Position numbers and translations under genes: made by a program
Shown: positions 8,613 through 17,160 of the stretch, in pieces
How the letters are laid out: each line of letters begins with the position of its first letter
How positions within the stretch are numbered: position 1 is the stretch's first letter
NCBI GenBank assembly: GCA_049972525.1
Contig: JBMFKI010000005.1
Location: 29,741-93,740, forward strand
Reading direction: 5' to 3'
Origin: JAVZLQ01 sp049972525
GTDB lineage: Archaea > Thermoproteota > Bathyarchaeia > Bathyarchaeales > Bathycorpusculaceae
Length of the DNA stretch: 64,000 bases
Notes under the pieces: model-generated
What the model saw: the letters and a program-made list of their open reading frames with translations, nothing else
The model's database searches: none
Told to the model about the DNA's origin: nothing

Positions 8613-9491
8613 TTGAAGATAGGGATAATAACTAGAAATAGAAGTTCTTGGAGCTCAACCCAACTTAGAGAAGCCCTAACGAGGCGTGGTATACCGCACA
8701 TCTGCTTTAGTTTCCCACGTTTAGCCGCAAGGGTTGGATATAAACCATTCGTAAGCATAGGCAATGTTAACGTCCTAGAATATTTAGACGCTTTAATAAT
8801 TCGTCCAATTGGAAGGGGTTCCCTAGAAGAAATCGTTTTTAGAATGGATATGCTTTACAAGCTTGAGCGTTCTGGCATGTACATCGTTAATCCGCCAGAG
8901 GCTATAGAACACTGTGTTGACAAATATGACATTTTAGCAATCCTCGAAGAGAATGGAATACCAGTGCCTAGAACTTTGGCTACTGAAAATGTGGAACAAG
9001 CCATGCGGGCTTTTCACGCTCTCGGCGGCGACGTAGTAATTAAACCTCTTTTTGGCTCGCGGGGCATGGGCTCAACGCGAGTGAATGACGCAGAAATTGC
9101 GTCAACAATTTTCAGAGCCCTAAACTTTAACCGCAACGTGCTGTACATACAAGAATTCGTGCAGCATGGTTTTTCGGATATACGCGCATTGGTTGTCGGC
9201 AGCCACGTCTTGGCAGCCATGCGCCGCGTGGCAAACAGTTGGAAAACAAATTATAGCCAAGGAGCCCAACCTGAACCAATAACACTTGACAAAGCTATTG
9301 AGGATTTGGCTGTTAAATCGGCAACGCTGATAGGCTGCAAAATTGCAGGCGTGGACATTCTAGAAAGTCCAAGAGGACCATTGGTTGTTGAAGTTAACAG
9401 TCAACCTGGATGGAGGGGCTTGCAGTCTGTGGCTAAGGTTAACATTGCAGATGAAATTGTAAACTTCATTCTGTCCGAAGTGAAAAAATAG
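8613..9491 (+). CDS. RimK-family ATP-grasp ligase, possibly MptN (tetrahydromethanopterin:glutamate ligase)
   Basis: About 292 residues with an ATP-grasp fold: lysine in VVIKPLFGSRGMGS (central P-loop-like element), YIQEFV hinge, and the metal-binding VEVNSQPGW near the C-terminus. Relatives add glutamate to ribosomal protein S6, lysine-biosynthesis intermediates, F420 or methanopterin. Next to Fwd/Mch genes, methanopterin glutamylation is a reasonable guess but not proven. TTG 8613 is preferred because GAGGGAAGG lies seven bases before it and the protein then starts MKIGIITRN; GTG 8595 is the alternative. Confidence 0.78.
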   Translation: MKIGIITRNRSSWSSTQLREALTRRGIPHICFSFPRLAARVGYKPFVSIGNVNVLEYLDALIIRPIGRGSLEEIVFRMDMLYKLERSGMYIVNPPEAIEHCVDKYDILAILEENGIPVPRTLATENVEQAMRAFHALGGDVVIKPLFGSRGMGSTRVNDAEIASTIFRALNFNRNVLYIQEFVQHGFSDIRALVVGSHVLAAMRRVANSWKTNYSQGAQPEPITLDKAIEDLAVKSATLIGCKIAGVDILESPRGPLVVEVNSQPGWRGLQSVAKVNIADEIVNFILSEVKK

Positions 9492-9511
9492 AGGGGAGCG
9501 TATTCAAAAGA

Positions 9512-10291
9512 ATGCATGAAGTCGAAATAGTTAAAATTGACGTTTCAACCAGAACAGCCAGTAAAGTGAAGGATCACGTGGCGGAAGAGAAAAAACTTCA
9601 CATATTCCTAAACAAAGCCTATTATGCAACCATTTTCTGTTCTCCATCAAACCTAAAAGAATTAACAGTGGGACACCTACTCTCGGAAGGAATTCTAAAA
9701 TCATTGGAAGAAATAGAGGAAATAAAATTAAAAAATGAAGTTTGCCATGTTAAAATTAAATCCAACATCGATGTGAAAAAGAGGCTGAAGCTTTCGAAGC
9801 GTTTTTCTCGAATAATCACATCCGCCTGCGGAAGCCCATTCGCTTATGCCTATTCTGGAAAAATTCCAAAGATCAATTCAAACCTAAAAGTGAAAGCAGA
9901 AACAATCCTAAACAGCGTAAAAAAATTAAACTTCATCGCAGAGACCTTCAGAAAAACTGGAGGGGTTCACGTTGCTGCTCTATACAAAAACAATGGTGAA
10001 CTTGTAGCCTTTGCTGAGGATGTTGGTCGCCACAACGCTGTTGACAAAGTAATTGGCATTGCAGCCTTAAACAAAAATGATTTCAACGCATGTTTTCTCG
10101 CACTAAGCGGGAGGTTAACAGGCGACATGGCTCTTAAGGCAGGAAGGGTTGGCTTACCACTAATAGCCTCTTTAGCTGCAGCATTAGATTCTGGCATTGC
10201 AATTGCTAAAGATGTGGGCTTAACCTTAATTGGATTTGTACGCGGAAAACGAATGAACATTTACAGTTGTGATGAAAGAATTACCATATAA
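9512..10291 (+). CDS. fdhD: FdhD-type sulfurtransferase for Mo/W-bis-MGD enzymes
   Basis: A 259-residue FdhD homologue. FdhD moves sulfur from a cysteine desulfurase to the metal of bis-MGD enzymes such as formate dehydrogenase, and Fwd is the nearby candidate client. Conserved blocks seen are GGVHVAAL, EDVGRHNAVDK and SGRLTGDMALKAG. The reactive loop reads TSACGSP with Cys106; the second cysteine of the usual CxxC is a proline here. It follows the ligase gene by 20 bases. Confidence 0.88.
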   Translation: MHEVEIVKIDVSTRTASKVKDHVAEEKKLHIFLNKAYYATIFCSPSNLKELTVGHLLSEGILKSLEEIEEIKLKNEVCHVKIKSNIDVKKRLKLSKRFSRIITSACGSPFAYAYSGKIPKINSNLKVKAETILNSVKKLNFIAETFRKTGGVHVAALYKNNGELVAFAEDVGRHNAVDKVIGIAALNKNDFNACFLALSGRLTGDMALKAGRVGLPLIASLAAALDSGIAIAKDVGLTLIGFVRGKRMNIYSCDERITI

Positions 10292-10332
10292 TCACTTAAC
10301 TGTATGTTGTTAAAAAAGGAGTAGGAGTATGT

Positions 10333-10881
10333 CTAAAGATAGATATGCAACACGTTCTTTTTAAGCAAAATGAAGATAACAATGGCGCTGATTACAAATT
10401 CTGGAACAAGATACGTTGCGTTGTAAGCTGCTGAGTATGCATAAACGTTCCATCCTTTCCATGCGTATTCACCGAAGAATACGACGCCAGAGATGAAGTG
10501 AAAGATGAATCTGCCAAAAATTGCAACTCCAACTCCAGTCATTGGGTGTTTCTGGAATGCTCCTGCAAGTCCTAAGGCTCCAAAAGCCAATGGATAATCA
10601 AGCAATATCTGTAATGGATAGTATATCTCGCCAAAAATGGCTATGTGAACTAATCCATAGATCACTCCAGCTTCTAATCCCCATCGTAGCCCTCTTCTCA
10701 AAGCAAACCATATCAATGGCACCATACTGCCTAAGGTTATGCTACCGCCTTGTGGCAAGTGCAGAAAAGGCAAGTAAAGTTTACTAACAATGTACAGAGC
10801 CTCTGCAAGAGCGATGAAAACTATCATTTCAGCGAATATCTTTGTTTCCGGAGCTTTTGAAATACTCTTATTTTGTTCCAC
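10333..10881 (-). CDS. thiT: Thiamine-specific ECF S component
   Basis: A 182-residue membrane protein with about six helices and the ThiT-like arrangement around LPQGGSITLGSMVPL, where known ThiT proteins contact thiamine. The TPP riboswitch directly upstream independently supports thiamine as substrate. No ECF ATPase or T component is nearby, so it probably uses a shared module. It starts with GTG seven bases after GGAGGG, which belongs to the riboswitch. Confidence 0.88.
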   Translation of the reverse strand: MEQNKSISKAPETKIFAEMIVFIALAEALYIVSKLYLPFLHLPQGGSITLGSMVPLIWFALRRGLRWGLEAGVIYGLVHIAIFGEIYYPLQILLDYPLAFGALGLAGAFQKHPMTGVGVAIFGRFIFHFISGVVFFGEYAWKGWNVYAYSAAYNATYLVPEFVISAIVIFILLKKNVLHIYL

Positions 10882-10887
10882 GGTTCT

Positions 10888-10987
10888 TCCCTCCGCCAGT
10901 ATTATCTGGGTCAGGTTCTAGGGGTCGACGGCGTTCAGCCGTCCTCTCAGCCAGGTCACTGCCCAGCTCCCCCAAACCCTTGTGGGA
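10888..10987 (-). ncRNA. TPP riboswitch (THI element) controlling thiT
   Basis: Read on the minus strand, the region contains CTGGCTGAGAGG and, further on, GAACCTGACCCAGATAATA followed by CTGGCGGAGGG, which match the two conserved halves of the TPP aptamer. Between them GACGGC-TGAAC-GCCGTC forms the variable hairpin. The 3' strand of the closing helix includes GGAGGG, the apparent ribosome-binding site for the thiT GTG, so ligand binding would be expected to hide it and block translation. Confidence 0.92.
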
Positions 10988-11006
10988 TAATCGTTATTTA
11001 CTCGTA

Positions 11007-11018
11007 TATTTATTTTTC
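11007..11018 (-). promoter_or_regulatory. Probable thiT promoter
   Basis: The A/T-rich stretch AATAAATATACG on the minus strand lies about 25-30 bases before the 5' end of the riboswitch, a suitable TATA position. The same short gap also holds the start region of valS on the other strand. Confidence 0.4.
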
Positions 11019-11050
11019 CTAGAGTTGAGGCATGTTGGGATGGTTGCGCT

Positions 11051-13507
11051 ATGAAGTTGCTGTCTAAAGAGCTAGATGTCGTCGAAGTTGAGCGGAAATG
11101 GCAGAAGACATGGGAGGAGCTTGGTGTTTATAGGTTTGATTGGGAGGATAATGAACGCCCGATTTTTAGTATTGATACTCCTCCACCTTATCCTTCAGGC
11201 GAGTTTCATATGGGAAACGTCTTAAACTGGACTTACTTTGATATTGTGGCGCGTTATAAGCGTATGAGGGGTTATAACGTTTATTTTCCGCAAGGTTGGG
11301 ACTGTCACGGCTTAAGCATTGAGGTTCAGGTTGAGCGCGAGCGCAATGTTAAGAAGCGTGAGGTTCCACCCGACAAGTTTCGTAAGTGGTGTGAAGAACT
11401 TGTTTCAAAATACATTGGTATTATGAAGGAAAGCGTGATTAGGCTTGGATGCAGCGTTGATTGGACAACAGAATATCGCACAATGGACCCAGATTATTGG
11501 CGTAGGACCCAGCTTAGCTTCATAATATTGTATAAGAAAGGCTTCATCTATCAGGGCACACATCCAGTTAATTGGTGCCCAAGATGCGAAACCGCTATTG
11601 CTGATGCTGAAGTGGACTATGAAGAGCGCGAAGGTACACTCCATTACATCAGGTTTCCGCTAGAAAACAGTAGCGAATTTTTACGCGTCGCAACAACCCG
11701 CCCAGAGTTCATCCCGGCATGCGTAGCCGTTGCAGTTAACCCTGAAGATGACAGATTTAAGGGCTATATCGGAAGGAGAATAATTGTTCCTATAGTAAAT
11801 CGTAGCGTCGAAATAATCTCGGATAAAAGTGTTGACCCGTCGTTCGGCACAGGCGTGGTTATGATATGCACATACGGCGACAAGGAAGATGTTAAGACAG
11901 TAATCAAGCATAAGCTTCCAGTCATCACGCTTTTAACGGAGAACGGGCTGATAAACGAGAACGGCGGAAAATACAGAGGCTTAACTATAGAAGAGGCAAA
12001 AAAGGCGATAGTTAAAGACCTTGAAGCTGCTGGGCTTCTTGAAAAAACTGAAAAGCTAATGCAGGAGATAGGCGTCTGTGACCGTTGCGGCGCTCCGGTT
12101 GAGATTCTTGAACGTAAACAGTGGTTTATGAAAACTCGCATTTTAACAGACAAGGTTGAAAAAGCCGCTAATGAAGTAGTTTGGTATCCAGATTACATGA
12201 AAACTCGCCTAATAGACTGGGCGCGCTCACTGGATTGGGATTGGGTTATAAGCCGTCAACGTGTTTTCGGAACACCCATACCAATATGGTACTGTAAAAA
12301 ATGCGGCGAAATAATAATTGCAGAAGAAGAATGGGTACCGATAGATCCCAAACTTGAAAAGCCGAGGATTGATGCTTGTCCAAAATGCGGCAGCAGAGAA
12401 TTCATCCCAGAAAGGGATGTTTTTGACACTTGGATGGACTCATCAATATCATGTGCAGTTCACGCTGGTTGGCCTGATAGGGCTAATTGGCGAAAGCTTT
12501 TTCCAGCAGATCTGCATCCTTCAGGTATAGACATCATAAGAACTTGGGCTTACTACTTGATGGTTAGGCATTTGGCACTTTTTGGCGATAAGCCCTATAA
12601 GAGTTGCCTAATTAATGGAATGGTTTTAGGTTCAGATGGCAGAAAAATGAGCAAGTCCCTCAAAAACTATGTGCCAGCACCAGATGTGCTCGACAAGTAT
12701 GGCACGGACGCGACGAGGCAGTGGGCTGCTGGCGGCGGAGCCGTTGGTTCCGATATTCCATTCCGTTGGCAGGATGTTGAGTATGGGCGGCGCTTTTTAA
12801 CAAAACTTTGGAACGCCGCAAGGTTCGTGAGCGTTCAGCTTATGGATTACAAGGTTGGTGACAAGTTTGATTTGCAACTTTTGGATAAGTGGATTCTAAG
12901 CAAAGCTGAAAGGACAACGCAAAAGGTTACGGAAGCCTTTGAAAACTACCAGTTTAACATAGCCCTAGAGGAAATCCGCAATTTCACATGGCACGTTTTC
13001 TGCGATGAGTACATAGAAGCCGTTAAAGATAGACTTTACAAACCAGAGGTCTACGGTGAAGGAAAACGAAGAGCTGTGCAGTACGCACTTTACGAGGTCT
13101 TATACCGCGTGATCCAACTTTTATCGCCAATATCACCCCATGTAACGGAGGAAATATATCAAGCACTTTACGCCGAAAAAATCGGCAAAAAAAGCCTACA
13201 AATAACGCCTTGGCCCACGGTCAATGATAATCGCATCGACGAGGATGCCGAAAAGAAAGGCGACTTGGTCGTAGCGGTTATAGGCGCGATTAGACGCGAA
13301 AAGGCTGAAAAGCGGAAGCCGTTGAACGCCACAATAAAACGTTTATGCATTTACGCTGGAAACAACAGACATGCGAGAACATTAAGCGAAAGCAAAGAAG
13401 ACATTGTTGGTACATGCAAAATCGCGCATTTAGAGATTTTACCAGAGAAAGGCAAAGGTAGAGCAGTTGAAGAGCTTCCAGAAATAACCTTCATAAGCGA
13501 ATATTAG
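11051..13507 (+). CDS. valS: Valyl-tRNA synthetase
   Basis: An 818-residue class Ia synthetase charging tRNA-Val. The HIGH-type motif is HMGN at 53-56 and the KMSKS motif lies near residue 532 (GRKMSKSLKN). An editing domain (residues about 190-330, TTRPEF) and CxxC zinc pairs (WCPRCE, CDRCG, CKKCG, CPKCG) are present. Overall length fits archaeal ValRS, which lacks the long C-terminal coiled coil of bacterial forms. It is divergent from thiT. Confidence 0.92.
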   Translation: MKLLSKELDVVEVERKWQKTWEELGVYRFDWEDNERPIFSIDTPPPYPSGEFHMGNVLNWTYFDIVARYKRMRGYNVYFPQGWDCHGLSIEVQVERERNVKKREVPPDKFRKWCEELVSKYIGIMKESVIRLGCSVDWTTEYRTMDPDYWRRTQLSFIILYKKGFIYQGTHPVNWCPRCETAIADAEVDYEEREGTLHYIRFPLENSSEFLRVATTRPEFIPACVAVAVNPEDDRFKGYIGRRIIVPIVNRSVEIISDKSVDPSFGTGVVMICTYGDKEDVKTVIKHKLPVITLLTENGLINENGGKYRGLTIEEAKKAIVKDLEAAGLLEKTEKLMQEIGVCDRCGAPVEILERKQWFMKTRILTDKVEKAANEVVWYPDYMKTRLIDWARSLDWDWVISRQRVFGTPIPIWYCKKCGEIIIAEEEWVPIDPKLEKPRIDACPKCGSREFIPERDVFDTWMDSSISCAVHAGWPDRANWRKLFPADLHPSGIDIIRTWAYYLMVRHLALFGDKPYKSCLINGMVLGSDGRKMSKSLKNYVPAPDVLDKYGTDATRQWAAGGGAVGSDIPFRWQDVEYGRRFLTKLWNAARFVSVQLMDYKVGDKFDLQLLDKWILSKAERTTQKVTEAFENYQFNIALEEIRNFTWHVFCDEYIEAVKDRLYKPEVYGEGKRRAVQYALYEVLYRVIQLLSPISPHVTEEIYQALYAEKIGKKSLQITPWPTVNDNRIDEDAEKKGDLVVAVIGAIRREKAEKRKPLNATIKRLCIYAGNNRHARTLSESKEDIVGTCKIAHLEILPEKGKGRAVEELPEITFISEY

Positions 13508-13521
13508 CGCCTTTTATGGCT

Positions 13522-13794
13522 TTAGCCCAGTTCCAACGGTTGTCCTGCAAGGTCTTTTTCGCATTCTAAAATGACGCTTGAAAACTGCAATGCTGTGTAA
13601 ATGAGAATGTATCCTGTCAATTCATTGTTTTTGAAGACTGCGTATATGATTGTGTGGTTTGGGTCGTATTGGAGATCATATAAGGCAAAAACATGCTCGG
13701 TAGCTTCCCACCTCAGCGAATCCATAATCTGCTGTTTATTGTTTTCATTAACCTTTTCTACCTTAAGCATCGTCGGTTTCATCCTTTCTTGCAC
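13522..13794 (-). pseudogene. Truncated GNAT-like acetyltransferase fragment
   Basis: Ninety residues resembling the N-terminal half of a GNAT protein: an opening helix/strand, then AVFKNNELTGYILIY as the beta-strands before the CoA site. The acetyl-CoA-binding motif A (Q/R-x-x-G-x-G/A) is absent and the frame stops 14 bases from the end of valS. It may be a broken gene or a small protein in its own right. Its start is a few bases after the stop of the aminotransferase gene, so they may share a transcript. Confidence 0.5.
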
Positions 13795-13796
13795 TC

Positions 13797-14924
13797 TTAA
13801 ATTTTCTTAATTTCTTCTATTAGCTTGTCGATTTCCTTTTCCGTATTGTAAAAATGTGGTGAAACCCTTACCCCGTTAGCTCTTGCAGAAACAACTATGC
13901 TTTTTTGGCTTAAGCGTTGTATAACCTCTGCCGGCTTGTCAACTTTAAAGTTAATTATTCCAGAGCGACACTGCTTTTCCTCTGGAGTTTGAAGTTTTAA
14001 ATCTAAACCTTTTATAGCATCTATTAAATAGTCTGTAAGTGTGATTATTCTTCTTTCAATGTTCTTCATGCCGAATCCTAGAAGCATTTTCATAGCTTCT
14101 GCTGCGCCAAGGAAGCTTATGAAACTTGGAGAGCCAAACTCGAAGCGGCTAGCGGTTGGCGACAAATCCAAATGCCATATGTCCCAAAAATTAACAGTAT
14201 CAAAAACCTCCTGTTTCACGCTAGCCCACCCAACGAACGGCGGTTCAAACTTCTCAATCAATTCGCCTTTAACATAAAGGTAACCACATCCAGGCGGACT
14301 TAATAGCCATTTATAGCAGGCTGTTGCAAGGAAATCCACGTCGTCTCTTTTAACGTTCACTTGCAAGGCGCCGACAGATTGTATAGCATCAACAATTAGG
14401 TATGCACCATGTTCGTGCGCTATTTCGCTTAGCGCCTTTAAGTCATTGCGGAAGCCGTTAGCATATTCAACATGACTCACGGCTAAAGCCACAGTCTTAT
14501 CATCAACAGCCTTTTCTACATCTTCCAGTAAAATTTTGCCATCAACGCTTTTTACATATTCAACTTTCACGCCTAAACCTTTACGCAGCCAAGGATAAAC
14601 AACTGAAGGATACTCCAAGTCTGTTGTGACGATCTTGGAGCCTTTTGGATAGCGTAAAACGTTTGCAGCTATGTTTAAGCCCGCAGAGGTGTTTTCAACT
14701 AAGGCTATTTCCTCTGGTCTTGCGCCGATAAGCTTCGCAAATAATGGCTTTCCGCAATCTTTCCATTCAATCGAAGTTGTCCCGAAATTCGAAAACTCAT
14801 CAGCATACTTGCGTACAACATCTGCGACCGGCTTTGGGAGTGGAGACTGCGCGGCATGGTTCAAAAAGACTTTGTTTTGCGTTATTGGAAATTGCCCGCG
14901 AATCTCTTCAATTTTCTGCATCAC
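13797..14924 (-). CDS. Class V PLP-dependent aminotransferase (cysteine desulfurase-like)
   Basis: A 375-residue fold-type I PLP enzyme. LNHAAQSPLP opens the domain and the Schiff-base lysine lies in DFLATACYKWLLSPPG. The overall sequence resembles the SufS/CsdA/isopenicillin-N-epimerase group, but the C-terminal loop SARANGVRVSPHFYN has no cysteine where SufS carries its catalytic Cys. It is therefore probably not a standard desulfurase; epimerase, lyase or aminotransferase activities are alternatives. Confidence 0.8.
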   Translation of the reverse strand: MMQKIEEIRGQFPITQNKVFLNHAAQSPLPKPVADVVRKYADEFSNFGTTSIEWKDCGKPLFAKLIGARPEEIALVENTSAGLNIAANVLRYPKGSKIVTTDLEYPSVVYPWLRKGLGVKVEYVKSVDGKILLEDVEKAVDDKTVALAVSHVEYANGFRNDLKALSEIAHEHGAYLIVDAIQSVGALQVNVKRDDVDFLATACYKWLLSPPGCGYLYVKGELIEKFEPPFVGWASVKQEVFDTVNFWDIWHLDLSPTASRFEFGSPSFISFLGAAEAMKMLLGFGMKNIERRIITLTDYLIDAIKGLDLKLQTPEEKQCRSGIINFKVDKPAEVIQRLSQKSIVVSARANGVRVSPHFYNTEKEIDKLIEEIKKI

Positions 14925-14985
14925 CGTTTCCTTCCACTCATTTACTTTTGAATAGCAGAGATTAACATTTTTCAGATATTAAAGT

Positions 14986-16083
14986 CTAGGGAATAACATT
15001 AATTGAAAAACCACCAAAGCATGACCAGTGTCTTCTCAGTAACCTCTTTAGTTCATCAAGTGTTTTCTCAACAGTTCTGCGGCACTGCGGCGGTTCTTTA
15101 GGCGATTCGTAAGGCTCTTTGACGCTCAATTCCTTCAAACCTATTACTCCGGCAACAAGGGCGTACCAGCAAATGGGTAAAACTTTCGGGTTGTATCCGC
15201 TTCCAAGCAGCAGAACAACTTTTCCGCCGCAAACAGTATTGGCTGTTTCCCTAATCAACTTTGCAACTTCAAAAAAGCCTTCAGCTGTTAGGTTCAGATC
15301 TCCAAGCGAATCGGCAAAATGGGAGTCACTTCCGCCATTAGCAATTATAATTTGAGGCTTAAACTCGTCAGCTAAAGGAACAAAAATCTCTTTTAAAGCG
15401 TAAAGATAAGTGCCGTCGCCAGTTCCCGGCGGAAGGGGCACATTAACATTGTAGCCTTCTCCAGCGCCCTCGCCAATCTGCCAAATAAATCCGGTTCCTG
15501 GATAGAGTGTACGCGGGTCCTGATGTAGCGATATAAATAGGACGTTTGGGTCTTGATAGTAGATGTCGCTTGTACCATTTCCAAAGTGTACATCATAATC
15601 CAAAATCAAAATTCGTTTAACGTTATGCTTATCCCTCAAATATTCAACTAGAACAGCAATGTCGTTAAAAATGCAGAAACCACCGCCATAACTTTTGCCT
15701 GCATGATGATAGCCCCCACCTATGGAGATCGCTCTTTTAGCTTCACCGCTCCAGACAAGTCTTCCGCATTCTATGGCGCCGCCAACAATTAGCAGTGCAG
15801 CCTCAAGGATTTCTGGCGAAACAGGCGTTTCAATATCGTAGGGTTTGCTCTCCGCGGCTAGACGAGAAATTAGGTCAACATAATCCTCGGAATGAACTCG
15901 CAACAAGTCTTCCCTAGATGCTGGCTTAGGCTCAACCATAGTAATTTCATGAAGTCTGAACAAACCTTGGTTTTTAAAAAAGCTGATGGCATTCTGGAAT
16001 CTGTCTCCCCTAAAAGGGTGTCCCTCACCAAGGTCGTACTGCCTAAATTTTTCATGAAAAGTTATAACGGTTTTCTCGACCAA
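14986..16083 (-). CDS. Histone deacetylase superfamily protein (AcuC/HDAC class)
   Basis: A 365-residue arginase-fold zinc deacetylase. The paired histidines are in GGYHHAGKSYGGGFC and zinc ligands in LDYDVHFGNGTSD, with a further Asp in GGSDSHF. Such proteins remove acetyl groups from lysines or small amines; archaeal targets are mostly unknown, with chromatin proteins and acetyl-CoA synthetase as possibilities. It is separated by about 60 bases from the aminotransferase on the same strand. Confidence 0.86.
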   Translation of the reverse strand: MVEKTVITFHEKFRQYDLGEGHPFRGDRFQNAISFFKNQGLFRLHEITMVEPKPASREDLLRVHSEDYVDLISRLAAESKPYDIETPVSPEILEAALLIVGGAIECGRLVWSGEAKRAISIGGGYHHAGKSYGGGFCIFNDIAVLVEYLRDKHNVKRILILDYDVHFGNGTSDIYYQDPNVLFISLHQDPRTLYPGTGFIWQIGEGAGEGYNVNVPLPPGTGDGTYLYALKEIFVPLADEFKPQIIIANGGSDSHFADSLGDLNLTAEGFFEVAKLIRETANTVCGGKVVLLLGSGYNPKVLPICWYALVAGVIGLKELSVKEPYESPKEPPQCRRTVEKTLDELKRLLRRHWSCFGGFSINVIP

Positions 16084-16172
16084 CTACACACTCTCGCAGC
16101 ATTAAGAAGCCATACAGCAATATAAAATTCTATGCGCGACAAAATCATAGTAAAAAGGGGAGAAAGAGAATT

Positions 16173-16706
16173 TTACTGCTGCGTTTGTTCAGCAACTGTT
16201 GTTGATGCTTGCTCTTGTCCTTCAGTCTTTGCCTCTACAACCTCCACCTCAACGTTTGAAACTTCTTGCGATTGTTCACTTTCTTTCTGAACTATGTTCC
16301 CTTCTGGAACTTCAAGACTGCTTGAAATATGGCTCATCGCCTCTTTTATCATGTCTAACTCTTTCCTTGCAGTTTCAAGACCAATCGAAAGAACACTGAT
16401 CTCGCGTTGATACGTTTCATCGTCAACCTCACCTGCCACATGCTGAATCTCAAAGTTTGCAAGCAGTACCTCCAAATTTTTAATTTGCTCCTCAAGCTCA
16501 CTCACTTTCAAGCTCATTTTTTCTAGTAAAACCCTATGCTGCTTTTCGATCTCCGCCATAGCTTCACTTATTTCGCTATTGAACACGTCGTATGTTTGCT
16601 GCGAAATCCTTCTAGTGTTCAACAAGTTGTCTAGCGCCTGCTTCCTTTTCTTTGAGATTTCATATTCTTCGTTTAACCTCTTAAAGGAGTACTTCCAAGA
16701 AATCAA
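16173..16706 (-). CDS. CdvA-like coiled-coil protein
   Basis: A 177-residue protein with a nearly continuous coiled coil (about residues 8-130) and a Glu/Gln/Thr-rich low-complexity tail. The segment KKRKQALDNLLNTRRISQQT and the later ANFEIQHVAGEVDDETYQRE resemble what I know of CdvA-like proteins of TACK archaea, which act with ESCRT-III-type CdvB in cell division. The N-terminal PRC-barrel of classical CdvA is missing. No cdvB or cdvC is nearby. The assignment is from pattern memory. Confidence 0.55.
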   Translation of the reverse strand: MISWKYSFKRLNEEYEISKKRKQALDNLLNTRRISQQTYDVFNSEISEAMAEIEKQHRVLLEKMSLKVSELEEQIKNLEVLLANFEIQHVAGEVDDETYQREISVLSIGLETARKELDMIKEAMSHISSSLEVPEGNIVQKESEQSQEVSNVEVEVVEAKTEGQEQASTTVAEQTQQ

Positions 16707-17042
16707 CCTTTTTCACACCAGTCACTTTTAACCATAGAAAGAGAAAATAATGTTTGTTAATATGCTGATATATCGCTAAATGTTAAAAGCATTCACTTTG
16801 ACATTTAATGATGAAAAATATACGTTTAAAAACGAAGTCTAGAAAAATCCTTTTAATACAGTTAAATGTTAAAACATTTAGCGCATGTGGAACTCTTCAG
16901 TTTCTCAGAAGGTAATTTTATTTTTATGCTCGAGGAAATGTTTAAACTTATATTTAGTTGACAAGCATTAACAATCAGCTTTGCATGTTTAAAGAAACAA
17001 AACAGAAACACTAAAAAACAACTTTTCACCTAAAGCCAAAGA
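16707..17042. other. A/T-rich intergenic region of about 335 bases
   Basis: No gene is apparent. It separates the CdvA-like gene (minus) from tRNA-Lys (plus) and must hold their promoters: A/T-rich TATA candidates occur near 16945-16955 and 16981-16997. It also contains the inverted repeat at 16774-16883 described separately. Confidence 0.6.
16774..16883. repeat. Inverted repeat and operator-like palindrome
   Basis: CGCTAAATGTT at 16774-16784 is repeated inverted as AACATTTAGCG at 16873-16883. The second arm is also part of the near-palindrome AAATGTT-AA-AACATTT (16864-16879), and GACATTTAAT occurs at 16799-16808. Repeated ATTTA/TAAAT half-sites suggest a DNA-binding protein. Function unknown. 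Confidence 0.45.
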
Positions 17043-17153
17043 GGGCCCGTAGCTCAGTAAGGATAGAGCACCGGGCTTTTAACCCGGGGGTCCCGGGTTC
17101 AAACTTGGAAGGTACATAATCCTTCCAGGGAACACTTCCCGGCGGGCCCGCCA
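17043..17153 (+). tRNA. tRNA-Lys (anticodon TTT) with an intron in the T-loop; CCA encoded
   Basis: Acceptor stem GGGCCCG (17043-17049) pairs with CGGGCCC (17143-17149), followed by discriminator G and encoded CCA (17151-17153). The D-arm GCTC/GAGC and the anticodon arm CCGGG-CTTTTAA-CCCGG (17071-17087) give anticodon TTT. The T-stem is CCGGG (17093-17097) with CCCGG (17138-17142), but the intervening loop is 40 bases rather than 7. An intron of 33 bases beginning at 17103-17105 is implied; inside it TGGAAGG/CCTTCCA forms a 7-bp hairpin. Confidence 0.92.
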
Positions 17154-17160
17154 AAATGAA

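Noticed and set aside
10842..11054. Plus-strand frame of 70 residues ahead of valS
   Set aside because: It is the complement of the TPP riboswitch and its promoter.
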